NCBI RefSeq assembly: GCF_003965815.1 | Contig: NZ_RXOE01000006.1 | Coordinates: 124,001-188,000, forward strand | DNA: 64,000 nucleotides | Direction of reading: 5' to 3' | From: Variovorax gossypii | Lineage (GTDB): Bacteria > Pseudomonadota > Gammaproteobacteria > Burkholderiales > Burkholderiaceae_C | Shown: in pieces, positions 42,924 to 51,635 of the stretch | Numbering within the stretch: the first letter of the stretch is position 1 | How the letters are laid out: each line of letters opens with the position of its first letter | Made by a program: the position numbers and the translations under genes | The notes under the pieces: model-generated | What the model was told of the DNA's origin: nothing | Databases searched by the model: none | Seen by the model: the letters and a program-made list of their open reading frames with translations, nothing else

Positions 42924-43901
42924 ATGCGCTCGCTGATCAAGAAGACCCTCGCCACCCTGCTCGTCGCGGCCAGTACCGCGACTGTCGCCACCAGTGCATT
43001 CGCCTGGCCCGAGCAGGCCATCACGCTGGTGGTGCCCTACACCCCCGGCACCGGCATCGACCTGGTCGCGCGCCAGCTCTCGGCCCGCCTGCCCGCCAGG
43101 CTGGGCCAGCCGGTGATCGTGGAGAACGTGGCCGGCGCCAGCGGCAACATCGGCAGCGAGCGCGTGGCGCGCGCCAAGCCCGACGGCTACACGCTGCTGG
43201 TGCAGGTCAACACGCTGGTGATGAACCGCAGCCTCTACCGGTCGCTCAGCTACGACCCGGTGGCCGACTTCGCACCGGTGTCGCTCACCTCGTGGGGCAC
43301 GCTGCTGCTGGTGACCAACCCGAACGTGCAGAAGACCTCGTCGGTGCAGCAGATGGTGAGCGCAGCCAAGGCGGAGCCCGGCAAGCTGACCTACGCCACG
43401 CCGGGCGTGGGCACGCCGCACCACCTCTCGATGGCGCTGCTCATGCAGGGCACGGGCACCGAGCTGCTGCACGTGCCCTACAAGGGCACGGCCGGCGCGG
43501 TGACCGACCTGCTCGGCGGGCGCATCGACTACATGTTCCTGCCGGTGCACGTGGCGCTGCAGCACATCCAGGTAGGCAAGCTCAAGGCCATCGCCACCGG
43601 CAGCGGCAAGCGCCTGCCGCAACTGCCCGACGTGCCGACGCTGGCCGAAGCCGGCGTGACCGCCGACAACGTCGACATGTGGTACGGCGTGCTCGCGCCC
43701 AAGGGCACGCCGCAGGACGTGGTGGCACGGCTCAACAAGGAGATCGCGGCGGTGCTGAAGCAGCCCGAGGTGGCGAAGTCCTTCGAGTCGCAGGGCATGG
43801 TGCCGGCGAGCTCGACGCCTGCGGAGTTCGGCACGCTGCTGAAGAAGGATGCCGACCGCTGGGCGGGTGTCGTCAAGCGCGGCAACATCACTGCAGACTG
43901 A
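42924..43901 (+). CDS. Bug-family (TctC) periplasmic substrate-binding protein
   Basis: A 325-residue Bug protein with signal peptide (TLLVAASTATVATSAFA) and the signature ITLVVPYTPGTGIDLVAR / VIVENVAGASGNIGSERVA. It is probably co-transcribed with the monooxygenase and supplies or senses its substrate. No TctAB genes are nearby. GGAG lies about 10 bases before the ATG. Confidence 0.92.
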   Translation: MRSLIKKTLATLLVAASTATVATSAFAWPEQAITLVVPYTPGTGIDLVARQLSARLPARLGQPVIVENVAGASGNIGSERVARAKPDGYTLLVQVNTLVMNRSLYRSLSYDPVADFAPVSLTSWGTLLLVTNPNVQKTSSVQQMVSAAKAEPGKLTYATPGVGTPHHLSMALLMQGTGTELLHVPYKGTAGAVTDLLGGRIDYMFLPVHVALQHIQVGKLKAIATGSGKRLPQLPDVPTLAEAGVTADNVDMWYGVLAPKGTPQDVVARLNKEIAAVLKQPEVAKSFESQGMVPASSTPAEFGTLLKKDADRWAGVVKRGNITAD

Positions 43902-43942
43902 TCGGCCCGCCCCGTTGCGCCTGAACTCGGGGGACTTTCCGG

Positions 43943-44689
43943 TCAGCGCGTAGTCGAGGCCTTCCCCGCGTGCCGCGCCAGATGCACCTGGTGCAGCGTG
44001 ATCTTGCGCACCTCGGCCTGGCTGGTCTCGATGTGCGCGCGCAGCAGCATCGCTGCCTGGTCGCCGCGGTTCGCCCGTACGGCCTTCAATATCTTGGCGT
44101 GCTCGTCGTAGGTGGCATCGATACGTGGCTGCTTGGTGAAGTCGAGCCGGCGGATGATGCGGATGCGGTCGGTCACGTCGCCGTGCACGCGGGCCATCTC
44201 GGCATTGCCTGCGGCCGCCACCAGCGAGCAATGAAAGGCCTCGTCCCACTGCGCCACCTGTGCCATGTCGGTGCTGCGCTGCGCCGCGGGCACGAGCCAG
44301 ATGTCGGCCAGCGTGTCGAGCAGACCGCGGTCGATGTGGCGGTCGGTCTCGCACAGGCGGTGCACGGCGGTGGTCTCCAGCACCATGCGCAGGTCGTAGA
44401 GCTGCTCGAACTGGTCGAAGTCGAAGGGCAGCACGCGCCAGCCGCTGCGGAACAGCACCTCGACGAAGCCCTCCTGCTGCAGCCTGAAGAGCGCCTGCCG
44501 CACCGGCGTGCGCGACACGCCGAGCCGGTCGCTGATCTCGCCTTCGGTGAAGCGGTCGCCGGGCACGAGGATGAAGTCGGCCACGTCGCGCTTGAGCTGC
44601 GCGTAGACCTCGTCGGCACGCGTGCGGAAGGCGGACGCGTCGGCGGCGGCTGGAGCGGAAGCTTCTGGGCGGGGGCGAACGGTAGACAC
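43943..44689 (-). CDS. GntR family regulator (FadR-type, FCD domain)
   Basis: A 248-residue GntR protein: winged helix with GDRFTEGEISDRLGVSRTPVRQALFRLQQEGFVEVL (about residues 43-78) and an all-helical FCD effector domain with metal-binding histidines (DEAFHCSLVAAAGN and later HIETSQAEV). It is the last gene of the twelve-gene minus-strand run and most likely controls the ureide island. It is 39 bp after the first cysteine hydrolase gene. Confidence 0.92.
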   Translation of the reverse strand: MSTVRPRPEASAPAAADASAFRTRADEVYAQLKRDVADFILVPGDRFTEGEISDRLGVSRTPVRQALFRLQQEGFVEVLFRSGWRVLPFDFDQFEQLYDLRMVLETTAVHRLCETDRHIDRGLLDTLADIWLVPAAQRSTDMAQVAQWDEAFHCSLVAAAGNAEMARVHGDVTDRIRIIRRLDFTKQPRIDATYDEHAKILKAVRANRGDQAAMLLRAHIETSQAEVRKITLHQVHLARHAGKASTTR

Positions 44690-44728
44690 GGATGGGATGT
44701 TAGTCGCTGGCGCGGCGGGCCATGGTCG

Positions 44729-45400
44729 TCATTGCGGCTTCCCAAGCGCCGCGACGAGCGCGGCGCCCGGCGCCGTCCAGCCGACGATGGCGCCCTGCGC
44801 GCGCACCATGTCGAGCGTCGCCGCCTTGAACGCCGGAAAGTAGCTCTCGGTGCAGTCCTCGAGCAGCAGGCTGTCGTAGCCGCGGTCGTTGGCCTCGCGC
44901 ATGCTGGTCTGCACGCAGACCTCGGTCGTGACGCCGCCGAAAAGCAGATGGGTGATGCCGCGCGCCTGCAGAAGCTCGTGCAGGCCGGTGGCGTAGAACG
45001 CGCCCTTGCCCGGCTTGTCGATCACGATCTCGCCCTCGACGGGCGCGAGCGCCTCGATGATCTGGTTGCCCGGCTCGCCCGCGACGAGGATGCGCCCCAT
45101 GGGCCCTTCGTCGCCGATGCGCAGCGTGGGGTTGCCGCGATTGCGCTTGGCCGGCGGGCAGTCCGAAAGATCGGCCTTGTGCGCCTCCCGCGTGTGCACG
45201 ACGAGGCCACCTGCCTCCCGCCATGCTTCCAGCACGGCTTTCGTCGCAGGGACGATGGCCTCCAACAGCGAAACGTCATTGCCCAGCGTCTCGCCGAAGC
45301 CGCCAGGTTCGATGAAGTCGCGCTGCATGTCGATCAGCACGAGCGCGGTCCGATCAATGTCGAACTCGTAGGGGAACGGATCGGCCAGTTCTATGCGCAT
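44729..45400 (-). CDS. Cysteine hydrolase, isochorismatase-like (candidate triuret hydrolase)
   Basis: A 223-residue CHL-superfamily amidohydrolase. Catalytic Asp24 (LVLIDMQRDF), Lys129 (VIDKPGKGAF) and Cys162 (GGVTTEVCVQTS, with the cis-peptide VT). It shares its plan with the BiuH-like gene 1.9 kb upstream but is clearly diverged. Triuret hydrolase TrtA is a CHL relative of BiuH that acts one step earlier; this gene is a candidate by context, while another ureide or carbamoyl compound is possible. AGGA precedes the ATG at 45400; an upstream frame start is not used. Confidence 0.85.
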   Translation of the reverse strand: MRIELADPFPYEFDIDRTALVLIDMQRDFIEPGGFGETLGNDVSLLEAIVPATKAVLEAWREAGGLVVHTREAHKADLSDCPPAKRNRGNPTLRIGDEGPMGRILVAGEPGNQIIEALAPVEGEIVIDKPGKGAFYATGLHELLQARGITHLLFGGVTTEVCVQTSMREANDRGYDSLLLEDCTESYFPAFKAATLDMVRAQGAIVGWTAPGAALVAALGKPQ

Positions 45401-45446
45401 GCTCGTCCTAGTGTGTTTCCAAGGCTGCGGCAATCACTCAACAACC

Positions 45447-45638
45447 GAGCCCGGCGGGTGGCACGGCGCGGTCGCCTCCTCTGTGCCGCCGAGGAGCGCA
45501 GCGTTTCGCGGACAAGGGCTCGCAGCTGTCTGAGCGAAGCGAGTTCTGCGAGACCCCGCGAAACGCGAGCACCGCAGGGAAGCCGCGAAGCGGCCGGCAT
45601 AGTGGGGGCGGCCGCGCCGTGTCGCCCGCCGGGCGCTC
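45447..45638. repeat. ~190 bp fold-back element
   Basis: Outer arms of ~33 bp (45447-45480 and 45606-45638) are imperfect inverted copies. Inside lies a perfect 11 bp pair GCGTTTCGCGG / CCGCGAAACGC, and innermost GGGCTCGCAG pairs with CTGCGAGACC around a GAGCGAAGCGAG loop. The whole 192 bp can form one long hairpin. It lies between the ATPase gene and the first cysteine hydrolase gene, inside the likely operon. It resembles a MITE or palindromic repeat unit; only one copy is in the window. Confidence 0.7.
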
Positions 45639-45659
45639 TCAAGACGACAGGAAGAGCAC

Positions 45660-47249
45660 TCATGCGACCACCTCGTGATGCCCGCCACCCATATGCGCCC
45701 CAATGACGTGCCGCTCGGCTCCGGAAGCCGAAGTCTCGAACACGATCCGCCCTTCGCTCATCACCACGATGCGATCCGCCAGCTCGAGCAGCTCGTCGAG
45801 GTCCTCGCTGACGAGCAGAACGGCCCCGCCCTTCTCCCGCACCTGCACGATGCGCGAATGAATCTCCGCGACGGCCGCGAAGTCCAGCCCGAACACCGGG
45901 TTCGCCGCGATCAGCACGTTGATGTCGCCCGCCAGCTCGCGCGCCAGCACCGCACGCTGCACGTTGCCGCCCGAGAGGCTGCGGATCGGCGCCCCCTCGC
46001 CCCGCGTCTTCACGCCGTATTCGGCGATCCACTCGCGCGCGCGGCTGCGCCAGTACGGAAAGCTCAGCACGCCGCCGCGCGACAGGGGCGGCTGGTCGAA
46101 GTCGCGCAACGCCATGTTCTCCGCGACGCTGAGATCGCCGACGCATGCATTGCGCAGCGGCTCCTCCGGCAGGCTGCGGACCTTGAGCTCGCGGTTCTCG
46201 GCGCGATGCGCGGCGTAAGGCCGCCCCATCACGCTGACCTTGCCCGCCAGGCGCGGACGTTGCCCGACGAGCGCCTCCACCAGTTCGCGCTGCCCGTTGC
46301 CGGAAACACCGGCCACGCCGAGGATCTCGCCGGCGCGAACCGACAGGCTCAACTCGTGCAGCGCCAGCGTGCCGCGATCGCCCTGCGCCTTCAGGCCCTC
46401 GACCTTCAGCGCGATCGGCGCGCCAGTAGCCACCGGCTTCCTGTCGACTGGCCCCTGCGCCGGCGACGAGGCGACCTGCTCGCCCCCCATCATGGCCTGC
46501 GCCAGTTGCGCCGGACTGGTATCGGCCACGCGGCAATGGTGCACCGCCTTGCCCCGCCTGAGCACCGTCACGCTGTCGGCATACGCCATCACCTCGCGGA
46601 ACTTGTGCGTGATGATGAGCACCGTGCACAGCCCGCTGCGTGCGAACTCGCGCACGTGGCCCAGCACCTCGTCGGCCTCCTGCGGCGTGAGCACGGAGGT
46701 CGGTTCGTCGAGGATCAAGAGGCGCGGCTTCAGGTACAGCTGCTTGAGCAGTTCGAGCTTCTGCTTCTCGCCCGCCGCGAGCTCCGAAGGCCGCACGTCG
46801 AGATCGAGGCTGAACGGCGTGGTCGCCAGGAACGCCTCCAGCTCCGCGCGCTTGCGCTTCCAGTCGATCAGCGCCGGCGTCTTGCCGCCCGCGAGCAGCA
46901 GGTTCTCGGCCACCGTCATGCCCGGCGCCAGCGTGAAGTGCTGGTAGACCATGCCGATGCCCAATGCGCGCGCCACGATCGGGTTGGCAATGTCCTGCTC
47001 GCGCCCGTCGATCAGGATGCTGCCCTCCTCCGCGCGCTGGAAGCCGGCCACGCACTTCACCAGCGTGCTCTTGCCCGCGCCGTTCTCGCCGAGCAGCGCG
47101 TGCACCGTGCCGGGCTCCACGCGCATCGTCACGCGATCCATCGCCGTGAAGTCGCCGAAGCGCTTGGTGAGCTCGTAGGTGTCGAGCGCGAGCGCGCCGC
47201 TGCCCGCGGGCAGGCCGCCGATGGCGTGGGAAGAAGGCGCGGCGCCCAT
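45660..47249 (-). CDS. ABC transporter ATPase, two-domain (BMP/nucleoside-type)
   Basis: A 529-residue tandem ATPase of the RbsA/NupO class. First domain: Walker A LLGENGAGKSTL, then a degenerate signature ELAAGEKQKLELLKQL and Walker B LLILDEPTSVL. Second domain: GVSGNGQRELVEAL in place of Walker A and LSGGNVQRAVLAREL signature. Such degenerate second sites are normal for this class. It serves the two BMP-type permeases and binding protein upstream. The ATG at 47249 is chosen over a longer upstream frame that overlaps the BiuH-like gene. Confidence 0.92.
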   Translation of the reverse strand: MGAAPSSHAIGGLPAGSGALALDTYELTKRFGDFTAMDRVTMRVEPGTVHALLGENGAGKSTLVKCVAGFQRAEEGSILIDGREQDIANPIVARALGIGMVYQHFTLAPGMTVAENLLLAGGKTPALIDWKRKRAELEAFLATTPFSLDLDVRPSELAAGEKQKLELLKQLYLKPRLLILDEPTSVLTPQEADEVLGHVREFARSGLCTVLIITHKFREVMAYADSVTVLRRGKAVHHCRVADTSPAQLAQAMMGGEQVASSPAQGPVDRKPVATGAPIALKVEGLKAQGDRGTLALHELSLSVRAGEILGVAGVSGNGQRELVEALVGQRPRLAGKVSVMGRPYAAHRAENRELKVRSLPEEPLRNACVGDLSVAENMALRDFDQPPLSRGGVLSFPYWRSRAREWIAEYGVKTRGEGAPIRSLSGGNVQRAVLARELAGDINVLIAANPVFGLDFAAVAEIHSRIVQVREKGGAVLLVSEDLDELLELADRIVVMSEGRIVFETSASGAERHVIGAHMGGGHHEVVA

Positions 47250-47254
47250 CGCGG

Positions 47255-47947
47255 TCAGCCGAGCGCGGCCAGCAGCGCCTGCGAGGTGGCATGCGCGCCG
47301 AACACGCCGCCCTGCATGGTGATCATCTTCAGCGCGGCGAGGTGGTTGCCATGGTCGGTGGCGGCCGTGCAGTCGGACAGCAGCAGGCACTCGAAGCCCC
47401 GGTCGTTGGCATCGCGCATCGTGGTGTGCACGCACACGTCCGTCGTGATGCCCGCGAGGATGATGTTCTCGACGCCGCGCGTGCGCAGGATCAGCTCGAG
47501 GTCGGTCGCATAGAACGAGCCCTTGCCGGGCTTGTCGATCACCACCTCGCCCGGCAGCGGCGCCAGCTCGGGAATGATTTCCCAGCCCGGCTCGCCGCGC
47601 ACCAGGATGCGCCCGCACGGCCCGTCGTCGCCGATGCCCACGCCGTTGGCGCCGATCTGCCGCGAGCGCCAGCGCTTGTTGGCCGGCAGGTCGGCGAGGT
47701 CGGGCCGGTGGCCTTCGCGCGTGTGGATGACGTGATAGCCCAGCGGCCGCAGCGCCGCCAGCGTGCGCGCGATCGGCTGGATGGGTGCCTGCACCAGCGA
47801 CAGGTCGTAGCCCATCACGTCGACATAACCGCCCTTGCCGCAGAAGTCGGTCTGCATGTCGATGACGATCAGCGCCGTGTTCTCGGGGCGCATGTTGGCG
47901 TTGTAGGGCCAGGCATAAGGCTCGGCGGCGACGGTCTTTGTCGTCAT
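47255..47947 (-). CDS. Biuret amidohydrolase-like cysteine hydrolase
   Basis: A 230-residue CHL enzyme closely resembling Rhizobium BiuH as I recall its sequence: IDMQTDFCGKGGYVDVMGYD, HTREGHRPDLADLPANKRWR and DVCVHTTMRDANDRGFEC. Catalytic Asp30, Lys139 and Cys172 are present. BiuH converts biuret to allophanate and ammonia; allophanate is then the substrate of the AtzF-like gene at 54319. The start at 47947 follows the permease stop by 5 bp. RutB-type ureidoacrylate hydrolases are the main alternative. Confidence 0.86.
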   Translation of the reverse strand: MTTKTVAAEPYAWPYNANMRPENTALIVIDMQTDFCGKGGYVDVMGYDLSLVQAPIQPIARTLAALRPLGYHVIHTREGHRPDLADLPANKRWRSRQIGANGVGIGDDGPCGRILVRGEPGWEIIPELAPLPGEVVIDKPGKGSFYATDLELILRTRGVENIILAGITTDVCVHTTMRDANDRGFECLLLSDCTAATDHGNHLAALKMITMQGGVFGAHATSQALLAALG

Positions 47948-47952
47948 GGCTT

Positions 47953-48876
47953 TCAGTTCCTTGTCGATGAGAGTTCGCCGGGGCTGCCGGCGGCGGCGCT
48001 GCCCGGCCTGCAGGTGAGCACGAGGATCACCAGCGTGAGCACATAAGGCACGGTGTTGAAGAGGTGATAGCCCCAGCCGATGCCGACGGACTGCAGCGCC
48101 GGCCCGATGGCGCCCGCGCCACCGAAAAGCAGCGCGGCGCCCACGCAACGCAGCGGACTCCAGCGCGCGAAGATCACCAGCGCCACCGCGATCAGGCCCT
48201 GGCCGCTGGAGATGCCTTCGTTCCAGCTGCCCGGATAGAACAGCGTGAGCGATGCACCGCCCAGCCCCGCAATGAAGCCGCCGGCGGTGGTGGCCGCGAT
48301 GCGCAGGCCCGAGACCGAATAGCCGAGCGCGCGCGTGGCCTGCGCCGAATCGCCCGCCATGCGCACCAGCAGCCCTGCGCGTGTGCGAGCGAAGCCCCAC
48401 CACAGCAGCACCGCGAGCGCCACGCCCACGGGCACCAGCGCGTTGAGCTGCAGGGCGGACTGCACCACCGGGTTGTCGCTCCAGAAGCCCAGCCGAATCG
48501 CTGGAATCTGCGGCGCCTGCGGCTGGATCAGCGGCTTGCCGAGGTAGAAGGCCAGCCCGGTGCCGAGCAGCATCAGCGCGATGCCCGTCGCCACGTCGTT
48601 CACGCGGTCGAGCGAGCACAGCAGCCCGTGCAGCAGTGCGAGCGCGGCCCCGGCCAGCGCGCCGATCAGCACGCCGAGCCACGCGGAGTCGGTGAGGTAG
48701 GCGCCACCGAAGGCCGCCATTGCAGACAACACCAGCACGCCTTCGAGCCCGAGGTTGATACGGCCGGACTTCTCCGTGAGGCACTCGCCCAGGCTCACGA
48801 AGAGGAACGGCGCACCCACGCGCAGCGCACCGCCGACGATGCCGGCGAGCAGCGCGATCCACTGGTCGGCCGTCAT
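47953..48876 (-). CDS. ABC transporter permease (BMP/nucleoside type), second subunit
   Basis: A 307-residue permease of the BPD_transp_2 family with about nine hydrophobic segments. GECLTEKSGRINLGLEGVLVLSA is the signature of NupQ/YufQ-like subunits. Its ATG overlaps the stop of the first permease by ATGA. Works with the two-domain ATPase downstream and the BMP-type binding protein upstream. Confidence 0.92.
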   Translation of the reverse strand: MTADQWIALLAGIVGGALRVGAPFLFVSLGECLTEKSGRINLGLEGVLVLSAMAAFGGAYLTDSAWLGVLIGALAGAALALLHGLLCSLDRVNDVATGIALMLLGTGLAFYLGKPLIQPQAPQIPAIRLGFWSDNPVVQSALQLNALVPVGVALAVLLWWGFARTRAGLLVRMAGDSAQATRALGYSVSGLRIAATTAGGFIAGLGGASLTLFYPGSWNEGISSGQGLIAVALVIFARWSPLRCVGAALLFGGAGAIGPALQSVGIGWGYHLFNTVPYVLTLVILVLTCRPGSAAAGSPGELSSTRN

Positions 48877-49940
48877 GTGTAGCTCCTGGCTTCGGGCAGC
48901 ATGCGGTCGCCGAACTTCTTCCAGTCGACGGTGCGCAGGCCTTCGCTCGCGAGGATCAGCACGAAGGCGATACCTTGCAGCACCAGCACCGATGCATCGG
49001 GCAACCCGACGCGCCGCTGCAGCAGGCTTCCCGCCGCACCGAAGCCGCCGAACAGGATGGCCACCGGCACGATGGCCACAGGGTTGTGCCGCGCGATGAA
49101 CGACACCAGGATGCCCGCGTAGCCGTAACCAGCGATCAGCGAGGCATTGGCGTTGGTGTGCACCGCCGCCACCTCGATGGCGCCAGCCAGCCCGGCGCAT
49201 GCGCCGCCGAGCCCGCAAGCCGAAAGAATGAGCCGCGTCGCCGGCAGTCCCACGAGCTGCGCGGTACGCGGATTGCCGCCCACCACCCGCACCGAGAAGC
49301 CCGAGGCCGTGGCGCGCAGCCACCAGCCGAGCCCCAGGCAGGCCACCACGCCGATCACAAGGCCCCAATGCACGTCGGAGCCGCCGATGCCGCCGATCAG
49401 CAGCCCGTCGGCAAGCGCATGCGTCGAGGGCTTGTTGAGGCTGGCCGGGTCGCGCAGCGGCCCTTCGACCAGATGCTTGAAGACGCCGATGGCGATGTAG
49501 GCCAGCAGCAGGCTGCTGATGGTCTCGTTGATGCCGCGGTACTGGCGCAGCCAGCCCGCGAGCACGATCCACAGCGCACCGGCGACGGCACCCGCGATGC
49601 ACACGACCGCCGTGCCGACGGCGTTGCCGGGCAGCGGCACTGCGTGCGCCAGCGCCGCGCAGGCCAGCCCGCCCAGAACCAGCGCGCCCTCGCCGCCGAT
49701 GACGATGAGCCCCGCGCGCGCGGGCAGCGCAACGCACAGCGCGGTGAGCATCAGCGGCGCGGCGCGCTGCAGCGTGTTCTGCCAGGAGAACCAGTCACCG
49801 AACGCGCCCTTGAACAGCGTGGCCCACACCTCCACCGCGTCGATGCCGGCGAAGGCCACCACCAGCCCGAACAGCAGCAGCGCCGCCGCGATGGCGAACA
49901 CCGGCAGGGCCAGTTCCTTGAAGAGCGCGGGGCGCAACAT
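48873..49940 (-). CDS. ABC transporter permease (BMP/nucleoside type), first subunit
   Basis: A 355-residue permease (NupP/YufP-like) with about nine helices and the signature ARAGLIVIGGEGALVLGGLAC plus RQYRGINETISSLLLAYIA. It begins 19 bp after the binding-protein gene. BMP-type importers usually carry nucleosides or related ring and ureido compounds, which is compatible with a ureide substrate. Confidence 0.92.
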   Translation of the reverse strand: MLRPALFKELALPVFAIAAALLLFGLVVAFAGIDAVEVWATLFKGAFGDWFSWQNTLQRAAPLMLTALCVALPARAGLIVIGGEGALVLGGLACAALAHAVPLPGNAVGTAVVCIAGAVAGALWIVLAGWLRQYRGINETISSLLLAYIAIGVFKHLVEGPLRDPASLNKPSTHALADGLLIGGIGGSDVHWGLVIGVVACLGLGWWLRATASGFSVRVVGGNPRTAQLVGLPATRLILSACGLGGACAGLAGAIEVAAVHTNANASLIAGYGYAGILVSFIARHNPVAIVPVAILFGGFGAAGSLLQRRVGLPDASVLVLQGIAFVLILASEGLRTVDWKKFGDRMLPEARSYT

Positions 49941-49959
49941 GTCGTCGACGGAGTGAAGG

Positions 49960-51084
49960 TCAGACGCTGCCCACGACGCCTTCGACGAGGTAGTTCATCT
50001 TCTCGAGCTCGAGGTCGGTCTGCTTCAGGACCTTGCCCGCGGGCACCACGACCGCGCCCTTGTTGTCCTTGATGCCGTCCTTGAAGATGTCGAAGCTGCC
50101 CGCGATCATCTTCGCCTTGATCTCGTCGGCATGCTTCTTCGCGGCGTCGGGCACCATGGGGCCGTAGGCCGACATCTTCACGTAGCCTTCCTTCAGGCCG
50201 CCGCGCAGGAAGTTGGGGTGCGGCTTGCCGCTCTGCGCGGCCTCGATGGCGGTCTTGTAGGCGGTGAGCCAGTTCCACTCGGCGCCGGTGAGGTAGGCAT
50301 TGGGCGCCAGCTTGGCCTGGCTCGCGTGGTAGCCGCAGACCATCTTGCCGCGCTTGGCCGCCGTCTCGACCACCACCTTCGGGCCGTCCACGTGCATGGT
50401 GAACACGTCGCAGCCCTGGTCGGCGAGGCTGTTGGTGGCCTCGGCCTCCTTCACCGCCATCGACCAGTCGCCCGTGAAGATCACGCTGCAGGTGATGTTC
50501 GGCTTGACCGAGCGCGCGCCGAGCGTGAATGCGTTGATGTTGCGCAGCACCTGCGGAATGGGCTTGGCGGCGACGAAGGCGATCTTGTTGCTCTTCGTCA
50601 TGTGCGCGGCGATCACGCCGTTGAGATACTGACACTCGTCGATGTAGCCGAAGAAGCTGCCGACGTTCTTCGGGTGCTTGCCTTCGGTCCAGAGCCCGCC
50701 GCAGTGCGAGAAGCGCACGTCGGGGTTCTTGGGCGCCACCGCGAGGATGTGCGGGTCGAAGTAGCCGAACGAGGTGGGAAAGAGCAGGCCCGCGCCGTCC
50801 TGCGAGATCATGCCGGTCATGGTCTTCTGCACCGCCGCGGTCTCGGGCACGTTCTCTTCCTCGACGACCTTCACGCCGGGCAGCTTCTTGATCTCGGCGG
50901 CGGCCATGGCGTGCGCCTGGTTGTAGCCGTAGTCGTCGCGCGCGCCGACGTAGATCACGCCGACGGTGAGCGGCTTGGGCTTGGCTTGCGCACTGGCAAG
51001 CGAGCTCCAGCTCCCCAGGCTGCCGGCCGCGCCCAGCGCGGCAAGGGTCTTGAGCGAATCGCGGCGGTTGAATTGGCTGGTCAT
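49960..51084 (-). CDS. BMP-family (basic membrane protein/PnrA-like) ABC substrate-binding protein
   Basis: A 374-residue periplasmic protein. The N terminus NRRDSLKTLAALGAAGSLGSW has a twin-arginine pattern, suggesting Tat export or a Tat-like Sec signal. The mature part carries the BMP fold (VGVIYVGARDDYGYNQAHAMAA; PNITCSVIFTGDWS). It defines ligand choice for the BMP-type importer. Close homologues in Burkholderiales are often next to amidohydrolases for ureides, which agrees with this island. Confidence 0.92.
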   Translation of the reverse strand: MTSQFNRRDSLKTLAALGAAGSLGSWSSLASAQAKPKPLTVGVIYVGARDDYGYNQAHAMAAAEIKKLPGVKVVEEENVPETAAVQKTMTGMISQDGAGLLFPTSFGYFDPHILAVAPKNPDVRFSHCGGLWTEGKHPKNVGSFFGYIDECQYLNGVIAAHMTKSNKIAFVAAKPIPQVLRNINAFTLGARSVKPNITCSVIFTGDWSMAVKEAEATNSLADQGCDVFTMHVDGPKVVVETAAKRGKMVCGYHASQAKLAPNAYLTGAEWNWLTAYKTAIEAAQSGKPHPNFLRGGLKEGYVKMSAYGPMVPDAAKKHADEIKAKMIAGSFDIFKDGIKDNKGAVVVPAGKVLKQTDLELEKMNYLVEGVVGSV

Positions 51085-51137
51085 GGCTTTCTTCTCCGTT
51101 ACAGGTTGAGGTGCAAAAAACGTGCCCTTGCCGGGGC

Positions 51138-51518
51138 TCAGCCGAGCAGGCTCACATGGGCGGCGACCACGCGCCAGCCTTCGGCCGTGCGCATCCAGGT
51201 CTGGCTCTGGCGGCCGGTCTGGCGGCTGCCTTCACGGCGGAACTCGACGTTCGCGGTCGCGAAGTCGCGGCCGTAGGTGGTGATGACGGTACGCAGCAGC
51301 TCGCGCGGCGGGCTCTGCAACGGCAGCGAGGCGCGGAAGGCGGCGATGTCGGCATGGCCGTAGTGGTTCTCCGAGAAGCCGTAGCGCAGCGTGTGCGGGC
51401 TGTTCCAGAAGAGCTCGTCGAGCGTCGCGCGGTCGTTGCCGACCAGCGCGGCCTCGTAGCGTGCGAACACGGCCTGCACTTCAGCCAGCACCTCGGGGAT
51501 ATTGATCTCATGCGTCAT
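51138..51518 (-). CDS. AtzH/HpxZ-like (DUF3225) protein
   Basis: A 126-residue SnoaL/NTF2-fold protein of the AtzH-like family: LFWNSPHTLRYGFSENHYGHADIAAFR and VITTYGRDFATANVEFRR. Members are found in the cyanuric acid operon atzDGEHF and in oxalurate (hpx) operons, each time near an amidase. A decarboxylase role toward carboxylated ureides has been proposed for AtzH. The family start MTHEINIPEVLAEV favours 51518; an ATG four codons earlier is possible. It lies between the two transporters. Confidence 0.85.
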   Translation of the reverse strand: MTHEINIPEVLAEVQAVFARYEAALVGNDRATLDELFWNSPHTLRYGFSENHYGHADIAAFRASLPLQSPPRELLRTVITTYGRDFATANVEFRREGSRQTGRQSQTWMRTAEGWRVVAAHVSLLG

Positions 51519-51535
51519 GACACGTCCCATCCGGA

Positions 51536-51624
51536 AATACCGCGGAACCGGCTTTGCCGGGCCGCTGGTATTGCCCCCGGCGAGGGGGTTGGCGAAGCGA
51601 CACGAAGTGCGCGAAGACTGGGGG
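51536..51624 (+). repeat. Covarying ~90 bp intergenic repeat, copy C
   Basis: Here the outer stem is AATACC/GGTATT (51536-51572): relative to copies A, B and D, both sides of one base pair changed (C-G to T-A), so pairing is preserved. Inner stems GCGG/CCGC and CCGGC/GCCGG and the CCCCC/GGGGG hairpin are unchanged. It lies between the ATPase gene and the AtzH-like gene, in reverse orientation to them. Confidence 0.85.
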
Positions 51625-51635
51625 TGGTTTTCATG

